From positions 1 through 38,369 of the forward strand of contig PBQA01000019.1 in NCBI GenBank assembly GCA_002724925.1: DNA of 38,369 nt, read 5' to 3'. This stretch comes from Oceanospirillaceae bacterium. Lineage in GTDB: Bacteria; Pseudomonadota; Gammaproteobacteria; Pseudomonadales; Oceanobacteraceae. Positions 16,401 through 24,632 of the stretch are shown one piece after another. The notes beneath the pieces were generated by a model. It worked only from the letters and a program-made list of their open reading frames with translations. It did not search any database and was not told the origin of the DNA. Made by a program: the position numbers and the translations under genes. The stretch's first letter is position 1, and every line of letters starts with the position of its first letter.

Positions 16401-17150
16401 AGCTGGGGTAACCGTTTGAGCAAGGCTCTTGAATCCGATTCGCTGCATGTACTTTGCGTACCTGTTGATCCGATTCAGGCACGTTTTAAAGGCATTCTGC
16501 AATATGAAGTGACGATTGCCGTTGATGGGGATGACGCACTCGATATTCCACCGCAGGAATTTCTGCAGGCGGCTCAGAACTATAACCGGATGTACGACAT
16601 TGATCGCTGGGTAATCGACCAGGTGCTCGCCTGGATTGCTAGCAATGAAAACGTAGCCAGCACCATCGAACGCTTTATCATCCGCCTCTCCGGGCGGGCA
16701 TTCAGCGATGACTCACTGCTCGAATTTCTCACCGAGCAATCGCGCGAACATGATGTGCCTGTTGAGAAACTGTGTTTCGAGCTTAACGAAACAGCCACCA
16801 TTCACGACCTGACAGATGCCGCCGATTTCATGCATGAGGTACGGAAGTTAGGCTGCAAATTCGTACTTTCTGACTTCGGAACAGGCCAGTCTTCATACAA
16901 CTTCCTGAAAGCATTACCTGTCGACTTCGTGAAGATTGACCGCAACTTTATAGACGGCCTGCACTCCAGCTCAGCTGACTATGCGCTGATTAAGTCAATT
17001 CAGGAAATCGCCCAGTTCATGGCGAAAAAGACAATCGCTGAGCATAGTGAAAATGACGTCGTATGGGAGATTCTACGCGGTATCGGAATCGATTTCGGTT
17101 TACGCTCCGTACAACAGGCGACGCCGCTTCGCTACATGGCGGAAGTCTGA
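13458..17150 (+). CDS. PilZ-DUF1631-GGDEF-EAL protein with degenerate catalytic motifs
   Basis: 1230 residues from ATG 13458 (AAGGATCAGGGAACACT upstream); a longer frame from 13350 lacks this site. The N-terminus is PilZ-like (RKHPRFSSQVNARL, QDYSHAGMRV; about 5-95). A large helical region matching DUF1631 spans about 130-750. A GGDEF domain follows (DPLTGLINR at 808; signature changed to GSNEF at about 883). The C-terminal EAL domain (about 980-1225) has EVT in place of EAL, no Asn in the usual NLS position, SDFGTG instead of DDFGTG and AEHSEN for the late Glu motif. Synthesis and hydrolysis of c-di-GMP are therefore both unlikely; a c-di-GMP effector or scaffold is more probable. No membrane segments or signal peptide are visible. 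Confidence 0.9.
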   Translation: MTSELRKHPRFSSQVNARLILNDGSGYECLIQDYSHAGMRVHWPHQPIPEQHEPMLLELQLSTPVKAEVDLVHQEPGALGVHVHQADGQLFLDMQEYNQTRAGEGLPTEQRNRFRDIFGHEAKLLIERIPRQWLPEFIEATYTKADFARNTAEQQLWMKLESKTRAKADEFYQRFSQILEHQLQRWLAGEAKLTDESDEYEGAVALSLVRQSDFEDWLMAKVTASHLQSFLSQESFELRQLLDTLSSAQVADCFNPIGPNTVTEGFRDCIDALELPHEARELAFESFEKATVDLLKATYQACIRQINIPITFRYRKAKTVVVEVPDAPASDTTSSSAAAATDDTNIQHNRRSDPGRRGDSMFDFARHQGEAQQAYANIQQLLTLRLKKETEANGQTNSLPAAKPEAVSEVVESLDTSTPLSEQNIVEQLEQQLAEQEKSLPEDTRHAIDTVEQVTRNLLSNPSMAEFVKPSVEQLGWPLLRLMLEDPSLLFNPQHPGRLIFNLLGRLGKITSSGQKRVKAALEEMIAPILENPGGEPKQMEELVENLQVLVGSAERKVRQNTDRVAEAAEGEYRLYMAHKRVNALIGHDTSGRTLPECVIRWLQEGWQQMLCLLLLREGPDSARFKGAVKLYRQVIILFGQKNAGRSDLMEKFTPLLNLARSELDQLNGPLPQHEQWYKEIMEAARLHLEEGDLEQGIDLPEYNEPEEEETVTGKGARRVLTLQVGDLLLLTATGQSVSVAWIAADQTRYACVNHTGMRVHDYRFNELARAMEDGSIKRIYEQEETPVDQSIDKLVQQIYSDLSAQANTDPLTGLINRQHFLSLLANSVADAQKSASGHTLAMINIDQFKLINKNYGVELGDTCLQTLATILQEAYPDALCSRVGSNEFAVLLEKHDLEQAEASARLVSAQVEKVKIDGADDAFHITVSIGLAVLSADITDAADLLERAEIACHLAKEKGTNRIVRYQYDDASRERHELFMSWGNRLSKALESDSLHVLCVPVDPIQARFKGILQYEVTIAVDGDDALDIPPQEFLQAAQNYNRMYDIDRWVIDQVLAWIASNENVASTIERFIIRLSGRAFSDDSLLEFLTEQSREHDVPVEKLCFELNETATIHDLTDAADFMHEVRKLGCKFVLSDFGTGQSSYNFLKALPVDFVKIDRNFIDGLHSSSADYALIKSIQEIAQFMAKKTIAEHSENDVVWEILRGIGIDFGLRSVQQATPLRYMAEV

Positions 17151-17160
17151 ACGCCAGCGG

Positions 17161-17189
17161 GTGAAACCACCCACTGGCCAGTGTACAAT
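17161..17189 (+). promoter_or_regulatory. Predicted sigma-70 promoter of the TRAP operon
   Basis: GTGAAA (17161-17166), 17-bp spacer, TACAAT (17184-17189), placing the transcription start about 20 bp before tatT. Confidence 0.65.
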
Positions 17190-17218
17190 CGCCACACACT
17201 TTTTTTGGCGACGGCACA

Positions 17219-18052
17219 ATGAAATCGATTACCGTTCTGGCATTTTCTCTTCTGCTGGGGGCTTGCTCTGTCACCCAGTTGCCTGACAACCTGTCTCGAG
17301 CGATGCTCAATCAGGACGACCCTGAAGTCGTTGCCGATGGCGCACCAGCGTATCTGCTGATGCTGGATGCCTTGATTCTTACTTACCCTGAAAACGAACG
17401 TTTCCTGCTGGCCGGAGCGCAACTATACGGTGCCTATGCTGGCGTCTTCGCGCAGGATGAAGCTCAGGCACAGTCGATGGCAGACAAGGCGCTGGAGTAT
17501 GCCAGGCGCGCTCTTTGTGAGTACGACACCGATGCCTGCGACCTCGTGGATGGGCCAGCCGATGAGCTGAAAAAAGGCCTGGCCTTAAATTACGATGAAG
17601 ACGACGTCGATATTTTCTACGCATACGGTGCCGCTTGGGCGGGCTGGATACAGGCGAATACCAGCGACTGGAATGCGATTGCTCAGGTCAGCAAAGTGAA
17701 AAACCTGATGGAGTGGGTCGAAGGATATGACGAAGGCTACGACAACGCCACGGTACAGGTATACCTGGGCGTACTGACCACTCAGCTACCACCGTCCGTC
17801 GGTGGTAAGCCTGAAATTGGTAAGGCCCATTTCGAAAAAGCCATCGCTCTGAGTGACGGTAAGCACCTGATGGCGAAGGTACTTTATGCCAAGCAATACG
17901 CCCGCCTCATGTTTGAACAGGAACTCCATGATGAACTGCTCCAGCAGGTCATTGATGCAGACCCTTATGCCGAAGGGCTGACTTTGATTAACCGCCTGGC
18001 CCAACGTCAGGCCGACCGTTTACTAGCAGAATCCGCTGACTACTTTGAGTGA
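17219..18052 (+). CDS. tatT: TRAP transporter TatT-component lipoprotein
   Basis: 277 residues. The signal sequence ends in lipobox LLGAC (lipidated Cys16). The rest is a TPR-like all-helical fold, and the segment ALNYDEDDVDIFYAYGAAWAGWI with repeated ADKALEYARRAL-type helices matches the TatT family described from Treponema (Tp0956), where a trimer binds the DctP-type substrate protein. It heads a four-gene TRAP operon, eight bases before the DctP-type gene, which supports this call. Confidence 0.88.
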   Translation: MKSITVLAFSLLLGACSVTQLPDNLSRAMLNQDDPEVVADGAPAYLLMLDALILTYPENERFLLAGAQLYGAYAGVFAQDEAQAQSMADKALEYARRALCEYDTDACDLVDGPADELKKGLALNYDEDDVDIFYAYGAAWAGWIQANTSDWNAIAQVSKVKNLMEWVEGYDEGYDNATVQVYLGVLTTQLPPSVGGKPEIGKAHFEKAIALSDGKHLMAKVLYAKQYARLMFEQELHDELLQQVIDADPYAEGLTLINRLAQRQADRLLAESADYFE

Positions 18053-18059
18053 GATACCT

Positions 18060-19052
18060 ATGAGAATTTTTGCATTCCTCCTGCTGCTCGGCAGCATGCT
18101 GGCACCTTCAGTACACGCCGCGACACTGAAGATAGCGACACTGGCCCCGGATGGCACAAGCTGGATGAAAGTAATGCGTCAGGCCGCTGCCGATATCAAA
18201 GCCGAGACTGAAGGCCGGGTGAAAATCAAATACTTCCCCGGTGGTGTTCAGGGCAGTGACAAAAGCGTTCTGCGTAAAATGCGCATTGGCCAGCTTCAGG
18301 GCGGTGCCATCGCTACAGGCTCGCTGATTAATATTTCACCGGCTTCGCAGCTGTATAACCTGCCGTTTACCTTTCGCACACTGGAAGAAGTCCGCGCTAT
18401 CCGCGAAGAGTTTGACCCATATATCGTCAGCGAGCTGGCGAAAGAGGGCTACGTTGTTCTTGGCATCTCTGAAGCCGGTTTCGCTTACATGATGTCTGAC
18501 GAGCCTATCCGTACCTCGGACGATGCGCGCAAACAAAAAGTCTGGGTGCCAGAAGGTGATCTGATCGGTGAAACGACGTTTGAAAATGGCGGTGTTGAGC
18601 CAATTTCTCTGCCTCTCTCTGACGTTTACACCAGCCTTCAGACGGGCCTGATCGACACCATCGTGGTGAATGCCTCCTCAGCTATCGCACTCCAGTGGCA
18701 CACCAAAGTAAATTACGTTACTGATTTCCCACTGCTGTTTCTGACCGGCACCATCATTGTCGACCAGAAGGCATTCCGTAAAATCAGTACCGAAGATCAG
18801 GCTGTCGTTAAGCGCATTATGGCCGAAGCCTTTGCCTCTATGGACGCTCAGAACGAAACAGACGAAGCCGGTGCCCGTGATGCACTGGCCCAGAATGGCG
18901 TCGAATTTGTTGAGCTGTCTGAAGAAGATAAGCAGGCCTGGGAAGAACTGGCGACCGGTGTTGTTGATGAACTGGCAAGCAAAGAAATTTACCCGGTTGA
19001 AGTCTTTAAACGTTTACAGCAACGCCTTGAAGAGATGCGTCAGGAGCCTTAA
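18060..19052 (+). CDS. dctP: TRAP transporter substrate-binding protein, DctP family
   Basis: 330 residues from ATG 18060; the upstream in-frame TTG at 18045 is less likely because it precedes the signal peptide (1-20, ending SVHAA). The mature protein starts TLKIATLAPDGTSWMKVM and carries the DctP-type KIKYFPGGVQGSD and YNLPFTF motifs. It would bind a substrate, probably an organic acid, in the periplasm and hand it to the DctQM permease. Pairing with tatT places it in the TatP-like branch (Tp0957), for which hydrophobic ligands have been suggested; the ligand here is unknown. Confidence 0.92.
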   Translation: MRIFAFLLLLGSMLAPSVHAATLKIATLAPDGTSWMKVMRQAAADIKAETEGRVKIKYFPGGVQGSDKSVLRKMRIGQLQGGAIATGSLINISPASQLYNLPFTFRTLEEVRAIREEFDPYIVSELAKEGYVVLGISEAGFAYMMSDEPIRTSDDARKQKVWVPEGDLIGETTFENGGVEPISLPLSDVYTSLQTGLIDTIVVNASSAIALQWHTKVNYVTDFPLLFLTGTIIVDQKAFRKISTEDQAVVKRIMAEAFASMDAQNETDEAGARDALAQNGVEFVELSEEDKQAWEELATGVVDELASKEIYPVEVFKRLQQRLEEMRQEP

Positions 19053-19531
19053 TGAAACGATTGGTTCAGTGGCTGCACCGTCTTGAAGACAGCGTGCTGG
19101 TCTTACTTCTGCTGGCGATGATTCTTCTCGCCGGCTACGACATTCTGGCCCGCTCAATTTTTGGCGGCGGCGTGTCATGGATTCCGCCACTGCTGCGCGT
19201 CATGGTCTTATGGATCGGATTGCTCGGTGCGTTACTGGCAACCCGCTCACGTGAACATATCAGTATTGACCTGATATCCAGACTGGGTGGTCCGACACTG
19301 AACCGTATCGCTTCTACCATCACTCTGTTGTTTGCCGCCGTTGTCTGCGGCCTGGTTGGCTGGTTCTCAGGCCAGTATGTACAGCTCGCTTTTGAATATC
19401 AGGATATCGCCTTTGCTGACATTCCGGCGTGGCCGCTGCAGCTCATTATTCCATTCACGTTTGGCTTGATGGGCCTGCGCTTTTTCATCCAGGGCATTGC
19501 CGCCGCCACCGGTAAGGAACAGACAGCATGA
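19052..19531 (+). CDS. dctQ: TRAP transporter small permease, DctQ family
   Basis: 159 residues with four membrane helices (about 10-32, 46-63, 82-108 and 124-145), the normal size and topology for DctQ. The family pattern ARSIFGGGVSWIPPLLRVMVLWIGLLGA at about 33-58 is present. Its ATG overlaps the dctP stop as TAATG, and its TGA overlaps the dctM start as ATGA, so all three genes are translationally coupled. Confidence 0.95.
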   Translation: MKRLVQWLHRLEDSVLVLLLLAMILLAGYDILARSIFGGGVSWIPPLLRVMVLWIGLLGALLATRSREHISIDLISRLGGPTLNRIASTITLLFAAVVCGLVGWFSGQYVQLAFEYQDIAFADIPAWPLQLIIPFTFGLMGLRFFIQGIAAATGKEQTA

Positions 19532-20808
19532 GTATTCTCGTTACGGCGCTCCTGCTGCTACTGGCACTGGCCGGCGCGCCTTTGTTTGCTGTGATCGCCG
19601 CCTCAGCTATGTGGGGCTTCTTCCAGACGGACGTCGATCTTCAGGTTATGGCCGTGGAGATTTACCGGGTCGCTGAAATGCCGGTTCTGATCGCCATTCC
19701 GCTTTTCACCTTTGCAGGCTACCTGATGGGTGAAAGCAAGGCGCCACAGCGTCTGGTACGCATTACCGATGCCTTCCTGGGCTGGATGCCTGGTGGCCTG
19801 GCCATTGTTGCTCTGGCTGCCTGCGCACTCTTTACTGCCTTCACCGGAGCCTCGGGTGTGACCATTGTGGCCTTGGGTGCGCTGTTAGTCCCGGCGCTGC
19901 AAAAAGCCGGCTATCGTGAAAACTTCAATCTCGGCCTGGTGACCACGTCAGGTTCTCTGGGTCTGCTGTTTGCGCCATCGCTGCCGCTAATTCTGTACGG
20001 TGTCATCGCTCAACAAATGTCACTGGAAACCCCGGTCAGTATTGATGACCTGTTTCTTGCCGGCATTTTACCGGGGCTGCTGATGCTCACCGCGCTGTCC
20101 CTTTATAGCGCCTGGCAATCGCGTCACCTACCGAAATCAGACCAGACGTTTGATCGTGCTGAAGCATGGGCTGCGATCAAAGACAGCGCTTGGGAAATCC
20201 CCCTCCCGTTCGTCGTTCTTGGTGGTATCTACGGCGGTTTCTTTGCCGTCTCAGAGGCAGCCGCAATCACTGCATTCTATGTACTGATCGTGACTGTAGT
20301 GATTCGCCGGGAAATTACCTTTACGCAGCTTCCTGTTGTCATGCGCGACTCAATGAAACTGGTGGGAGCCATCCTGCTGATTCTGGCAGTATCGCTGGCA
20401 TCGACCAACTACATGATTGATGCAGGCGTACCTGAGAAAGTCTTTGATACGATTCAGGCGCATGTCACAGACGGATTTACCTTCCTGTTACTGCTGACAA
20501 TATTCCTGCTGATTCTCGGCATGATGCTGGATATTTTCTCTGCCATCGTGATCATGATTCCGATTATTCTGCCAATTGCGGTACAGTACGGAATTCATCC
20601 GGTTCATCTGGGTATCCTGTTTCTCGCGAATATGCAGCTTGGATACTTTACTCCACCAGTCGGGATGAACCTGTTTATTGCAAGTTTCCGTTTTAACAAG
20701 CCAGTCATGACCTTATATCGTGCGACCTTGCCGTTCTTCTTTATTCTTCTGGCAACCGTTCTGATCATTACTTACTGGCCGGGATTAAGTCTGCTTCTTG
20801 TGGAGTAA
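19528..20808 (+). CDS. dctM: TRAP transporter large permease, DctM family
   Basis: 426 residues, the standard DctM length, with about 12 membrane segments. Family motifs include PLFTFAGYLMGESKAPQRLV (about 57-76), GASGVTIVALGALLVPAL, MMLDIFSAIVIMIPIILPI, and LGYFTPPVGMNLFIA near the C-terminus. It is the ion-coupled transport channel of the system. The operon ends at a strong terminator 130 bp downstream. Confidence 0.96.
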   Translation: MSILVTALLLLLALAGAPLFAVIAASAMWGFFQTDVDLQVMAVEIYRVAEMPVLIAIPLFTFAGYLMGESKAPQRLVRITDAFLGWMPGGLAIVALAACALFTAFTGASGVTIVALGALLVPALQKAGYRENFNLGLVTTSGSLGLLFAPSLPLILYGVIAQQMSLETPVSIDDLFLAGILPGLLMLTALSLYSAWQSRHLPKSDQTFDRAEAWAAIKDSAWEIPLPFVVLGGIYGGFFAVSEAAAITAFYVLIVTVVIRREITFTQLPVVMRDSMKLVGAILLILAVSLASTNYMIDAGVPEKVFDTIQAHVTDGFTFLLLLTIFLLILGMMLDIFSAIVIMIPIILPIAVQYGIHPVHLGILFLANMQLGYFTPPVGMNLFIASFRFNKPVMTLYRATLPFFFILLATVLIITYWPGLSLLLVE

Positions 20809-20939
20809 CGACATTTCATGATGAATGCCTGACCCTTCTTTACCGCGCCTTGCCCCTGTTTACCGAGGCCGGGCGTAAAGTAGAAGTCATTGGCATCTGC
20901 CATGTTCATGATCGCCACTTCATAGCGGCACCCAATTTA

Positions 20940-20977
20940 AGCGGGCCCCTGTTTCAGGGTTGCCCGCTCTTTTTTTG
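20940..20977 (+). terminator. Rho-independent terminator after the TRAP operon
   Basis: A 12-bp stem AGCGGGC-CCCTG / CAGGG-TT-GCCCGCT with a TTT loop and a two-base bulge, followed by CTTTTTTTG. It ends just before the ribosome binding site of the esterase gene, so it may also control read-through into that gene. The 130 bp between dctM and this hairpin holds no gene that I can support. Confidence 0.9.
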
Positions 20978-20988
20978 AGGTACATAAC

Positions 20989-21858
20989 ATGTCGATGATG
21001 CAGTCTGTTATGCGTCGGCTGGTCACCCTGACCGTCAAATCGCAGCTGAACCCCAGGGTTCCAGTCACCACTCAACGTAAGCGCCTCGATCTTCTGCGCT
21101 TCACACCCATGCCTGGCGGAATAAAAGAGTCTCATACCGAGCTTGCTGCTATCCCAACACGTCGCCTGACACCGACCCCCTGCTACGGTGCCATCCTGTA
21201 TTTGCATGGAGGCGCGTATTGCACCGGCTCCCCCGACAGCCATCGTGAAATGGTCGGGCGCATTGCCCGTACGACAGAGCGAGAAGCGTTTATCCTGGAT
21301 TACCGCCTGGCACCAGAAGCTCCCTACCCGGCAGCACTTGATGATGCCTTGGCGGCGTATACAGACCTCCTGTCGCGTCATCAGGACATCGTCATCATGG
21401 GAGATTCTGCCGGCGGAGGGCTCGCGATGGCATTGGCCGAAGCCATCAGTAAAACTGACTATGCTCAGCCCAATGCGATGGTGCTGATGTCGCCATGGTG
21501 CGACCTGACCTGCAGCGGACCTACCATCGAAAGCAATCGCCGTATCGACCCTATGCTGCATCCTTCATGGCTGACATCGTCGGCGGAGATGTACGCCGCC
21601 GATATTCCCAAGAGCACGCCCGGACTGTCACCATTATTCGGTGATATGAGCGGTTACCCGCGCACGCTTATTCAGGTCGGTTCGGATGAGATCCTGCTCT
21701 CTGATTCAACACGTGCAGAAACGGCAATGAAAGAAGCCGGTGTCGACGTCACTCTTCAGATTTCTGAAGGTATGTGGCATGTATTCCAATTCCACGCTGC
21801 TTTCCTGAAGTCATCTAAGAAAGCAGTTTATAGAATTGGTGAATTTCTTCGGCAATAA
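20989..21858 (+). CDS. Alpha/beta hydrolase, HSL-type esterase
   Basis: 289 residues, cytoplasmic (no signal peptide). Oxyanion motif HGGAY (about 69-73), nucleophile elbow GDSAGGG (about 141-147, Ser143), acid in VGSDEILLSDS (about 238) and His in GMWHVFQFH (about 266) make a complete catalytic set of the hormone-sensitive-lipase/bacterial family IV esterases. Hydrolysis of short-chain esters is expected. ATG 20989 has GAGGT at good spacing directly after the terminator T-run. Transcription must come from read-through or from an unseen promoter in the preceding 130 bp. Confidence 0.93.
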   Translation: MSMMQSVMRRLVTLTVKSQLNPRVPVTTQRKRLDLLRFTPMPGGIKESHTELAAIPTRRLTPTPCYGAILYLHGGAYCTGSPDSHREMVGRIARTTEREAFILDYRLAPEAPYPAALDDALAAYTDLLSRHQDIVIMGDSAGGGLAMALAEAISKTDYAQPNAMVLMSPWCDLTCSGPTIESNRRIDPMLHPSWLTSSAEMYAADIPKSTPGLSPLFGDMSGYPRTLIQVGSDEILLSDSTRAETAMKEAGVDVTLQISEGMWHVFQFHAAFLKSSKKAVYRIGEFLRQ

Positions 21859-21879
21859 CGCAAGACCGTGAAATAAAAA

Positions 21880-21908
21880 TGCTGCACTGAATTGACTCCA
21901 GTGCAGCA
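21880..21908 (-). terminator. Rho-independent terminator of the TonB receptor gene
   Basis: Perfect 10-bp stem TGCTGCACTG / CAGTGCAGCA; on the minus strand it is followed by TTTTTATTT. In the plus direction no T-run follows, so it may only weakly affect the esterase transcript. Confidence 0.85.
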
Positions 21909-21931
21909 TCCGCGGATCAATATTTAATTAA

Positions 21932-24031
21932 TCAGAACGAATAATTAAAGGTCAGATTCGCATTGCGCGGAGCACCATAGATAGCACCTGACTGAATACC
22001 GGTGACGTATTTTTCATTCAGAATGTTATCTACGTTAAGTTTCAGTTTCGCCTGCTCGTTAATCGCATAGGCTGCGAAAGTGTCCACAACCATATAGGCA
22101 TCCTGCCTGTTTGCATTTTCTTTGTACGCATCAGACTTCCATGTCGCCTTTGCGCCTAATCGCACCGCCGGTGCAAACGGTAATACTGAATCATAACGCG
22201 CTTTCCATACAGTACGAGGAATCCAGGTCGAGGTGTTATCGCCGTTGTCATCGGTCACGCGCAGGCGTGTAACACCAACGGCGAGATTAGAATCCTCTGT
22301 CACTTCACCGGAGATTTCGGCTTCAAAGCCCTTTGAGTTAACGTCCGCAGGCACGTAGTAGGTCGTTGTGTCCTCACGCTGACCGCCAACGATGGCTACT
22401 CCTTGCTGCTCAGCCTTGAAGACGGCAAAGGTTGCTAACACGCGGTCGTTAAAGAACTCAGCCTTAGCACCCGCCTCATAGTTGACGCCTTTCATCGGAT
22501 CAAGATAGTCACCGTTGATATCACCACTGTCCTGGTTCTGATAAATATCTGAGTAAGACACATAAGTAGTAAGATCATCAGTGACGTCCCAGGTCAGACC
22601 GGCATAAGGGCTGGTTTCCTCAAGATCAGGATAATAAGTACTTTCCGTCGTCGACCCATAGATCGAGCTGCCTTCACGTTTTAGCTTAATCACGTTAACG
22701 CCAGCAATAAGGTTGAGAGTGTCGGAAAGACCAAACCGTGAGGAGGCATAGAAGCGACTCAGTGACTTCTCGCCATCGCCACGCTTTTCTTTAGCGCCGA
22801 ATACGGGCTCCGGATAATCATCGCCGTCGTATTCATCAAACGCGGGATAGGGAAGGAAACCACCCGATTGCACAGGCCGGTTATACGTTGTGTTCTCGTC
22901 TTCAATCTGGCTGGCGCCAACAAGAACGCTGTGGTAATTGCCAAAGGCTTCGAACTCACCAGAAAGATTCACATCAAACACGAGAGACGACTTTTCTGTA
23001 TAACCCGCATAAGGCCAACCCACTAACCCTGTATTGTCGTCATTCAGGCCCCCACCCAGGGTGTAAGCATAAAGAAGGCGACTCTGACCATCGTAGCTAT
23101 TTGCATGGACGCTGGCCTTGGCTTCCCAGCCCGAGCCCAAACTATGAAGATACTCAACGAATGTATTTCGGCTTTTGGAATTCCAATACGTCCAGTCAGC
23201 CGACGGAGAAGAGGAAACGTCAAAATCGGCATAACCGCCGTTAGCGTAATTAAGGGTTAATGAGCCCCACATTGGTGAGTCCTGCTCACTGTTCTGGAAG
23301 CTCGATCCAAAGGTCAGAATACCGTTTTCGCCTATCTGGCCATCGACGACCCAATACAGTGAAGTGCGGCGGGTTTCCAGGTCGCGGATGTGCGAGTTCT
23401 TATTTTCCTGAACGGCGACAACACGTCCGGCCCAGCGACCATCGCTGGTAAGTACCTTGTTACCGTCGACCCCCAGTCGGACCTGGTTATAAGAACCAAG
23501 CGTAAATAGAATTTCCGCTTCGTCCTCGTTAGTCGGACGCTTACGTACATAGTTGATTGTGCCGGATGAATTACCGACGCCTGTTAACAGACCGTTTGCC
23601 CCTCTGACCAGTTCAATACGCTCGAAAAGGAAGGTGTCCTGTTGACCAAGAACAGTACCGTAGTCGTTGCTGGTACCAAGACCATCAACCTGCGTCAGCT
23701 GGATCTCAAAGCCTCTGGCATTGTAGGAAGTCCGGTTAGTCTCGTACTCCTGTACATCAATGCCATTCATCATTTTAAGCGCATCATTCGTCCCAGAAGC
23801 GTCGTAGAGACCCATCGCCTCATCATCGAGAATGGTAATGGACTGCGGCGTATCTTTTAGCGACAGTGGCAAACCGATCGCTCCCTTAGATACGCGATCA
23901 TCGCGCACAGCGGTAATGGAAACCGCATCGAGCTCTACCGATTTAGTGGATGTGCTGTCTTCAGCCACCACGAGTGGCGAAAGTGTCGTCGCCAGGATGG
24001 CGGCGGCAAGTGGAGTGCGAATACTAAACAT
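21932..24031 (-). CDS. TonB-dependent siderophore receptor
   Basis: 699 residues from ATG 24031 (GAAGGCAG upstream), giving a signal peptide (about 1-23, ending VVA-E); a start at 24070 would add 13 residues in front. The plug domain shows SLKDTPQSITILDDEAM, then YNARGFEIQLTQVDGL and ELVRGANGLLTGVGNSSGTINYVRKRP. A C-terminal barrel follows, ending in the aromatic signature LTFNYSF. No N-terminal signalling (STN) domain is present. FhuE/PupB-like ferric siderophore uptake is the most likely role; the ligand is unknown. The gene stands alone, without tonB/exbBD or transporter neighbours. Confidence 0.95.
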   Translation of the reverse strand: MFSIRTPLAAAILATTLSPLVVAEDSTSTKSVELDAVSITAVRDDRVSKGAIGLPLSLKDTPQSITILDDEAMGLYDASGTNDALKMMNGIDVQEYETNRTSYNARGFEIQLTQVDGLGTSNDYGTVLGQQDTFLFERIELVRGANGLLTGVGNSSGTINYVRKRPTNEDEAEILFTLGSYNQVRLGVDGNKVLTSDGRWAGRVVAVQENKNSHIRDLETRRTSLYWVVDGQIGENGILTFGSSFQNSEQDSPMWGSLTLNYANGGYADFDVSSSPSADWTYWNSKSRNTFVEYLHSLGSGWEAKASVHANSYDGQSRLLYAYTLGGGLNDDNTGLVGWPYAGYTEKSSLVFDVNLSGEFEAFGNYHSVLVGASQIEDENTTYNRPVQSGGFLPYPAFDEYDGDDYPEPVFGAKEKRGDGEKSLSRFYASSRFGLSDTLNLIAGVNVIKLKREGSSIYGSTTESTYYPDLEETSPYAGLTWDVTDDLTTYVSYSDIYQNQDSGDINGDYLDPMKGVNYEAGAKAEFFNDRVLATFAVFKAEQQGVAIVGGQREDTTTYYVPADVNSKGFEAEISGEVTEDSNLAVGVTRLRVTDDNGDNTSTWIPRTVWKARYDSVLPFAPAVRLGAKATWKSDAYKENANRQDAYMVVDTFAAYAINEQAKLKLNVDNILNEKYVTGIQSGAIYGAPRNANLTFNYSF

Positions 24032-24097
24032 AACGACTGCCTTCAGTGAGAAGTAAAAACTCAGGCGCAATATGTCTGCACCGAGAGAACGGCAGTG

Positions 24098-24126
24098 ATT
24101 CTAACGACAGCGCGAATAAACGTAAA
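24098..24126 (-). promoter_or_regulatory. Predicted promoter of the TonB receptor gene
   Basis: On the minus strand TTTACG (24121-24126), 17-bp spacer, TAGAAT (24098-24103). A near-palindrome GCGAA-TCG-TTCGC at 24128-24140 lies just upstream of the -35 and could bind a regulator. No good Fur box is seen. Confidence 0.55.
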
Positions 24127-24173
24127 GGCGAATCGTTCGCGTTATTATTTTATTTGGTAAATATTTTAACCCA

Positions 24174-24201
24174 TAAAAAAACCCGCACTAGGCGGGTTTC
24201 T
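24174..24201 (-). terminator. Terminator of the alpha ribosomal operon
   Basis: Minus strand AAACCCGC-CTAGT-GCGGGTTT followed by TTTTATGG, 20 bp after rplQ. It closes the ribosomal gene array. Confidence 0.92.
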
Positions 24202-24220
24202 TCAAACTGAATACTTCAGC

Positions 24221-24613
24221 TTAGTCTTCTGTGACTACGTCTTCTGCTTCAACAACAGGACGGTCAACCAGTTCAACGAATGCCATAGGCGCGTTGTCAC
24301 CGGCACGGAAGCCACATTTCATAATGCGAATGTAGCCGCCAGGACGGTTCTGGTAACGAGGACCAAGATCAGTAAACAGCTTACCTACTGCTTCTTTGCT
24401 GCGAGTGCGAGCAAAGGCCAGACGGCGGTTAGCAACTGAATCAACCTTTGCCAGGGTGATCAGTGGCTCAGCTACACGACGCAGCTCTTTCGCCTTTGGC
24501 ACAGTAGTCTTGATGATTTCATGCTCGAACAGGCTCACAGCCATGTTTTTAAACATAGCCTGACGGTGTGAACTTGTGCGATTGAAGTGGCGACCACTTT
24601 TACGATGACGCAT
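24221..24613 (-). CDS. rplQ: 50S ribosomal protein L17
   Basis: 130 residues (E. coli 127). The N-terminus [24 protein letters not shown] is the L17 signature, and the C-terminus ends with an acidic tail [11 protein letters not shown]. Last gene of the alpha operon, 19 bp after rpoA. Confidence 0.99.
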   Translation of the reverse strand: MRHRKSGRHFNRTSSHRQAMFKNMAVSLFEHEIIKTTVPKAKELRRVAEPLITLAKVDSVANRRLAFARTRSKEAVGKLFTDLGPRYQNRPGGYIRIMKCGFRAGDNAPMAFVELVDRPVVEAEDVVTED

Positions 24614-24632
24614 GGTTTTATTCCTTCACTAC

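Noticed and set aside
20809-20939. Short frames on both strands after dctM (for example minus-strand MNMADANDFYFTPG)
   Set aside because: No ribosome binding site, no similarity that I recognise, and the region ends in the TRAP operon terminator.
24104-24180. Fur box upstream of the TonB receptor
   Set aside because: The AT-rich stretch does not match the 19-bp GATAAT-type consensus beyond short runs.
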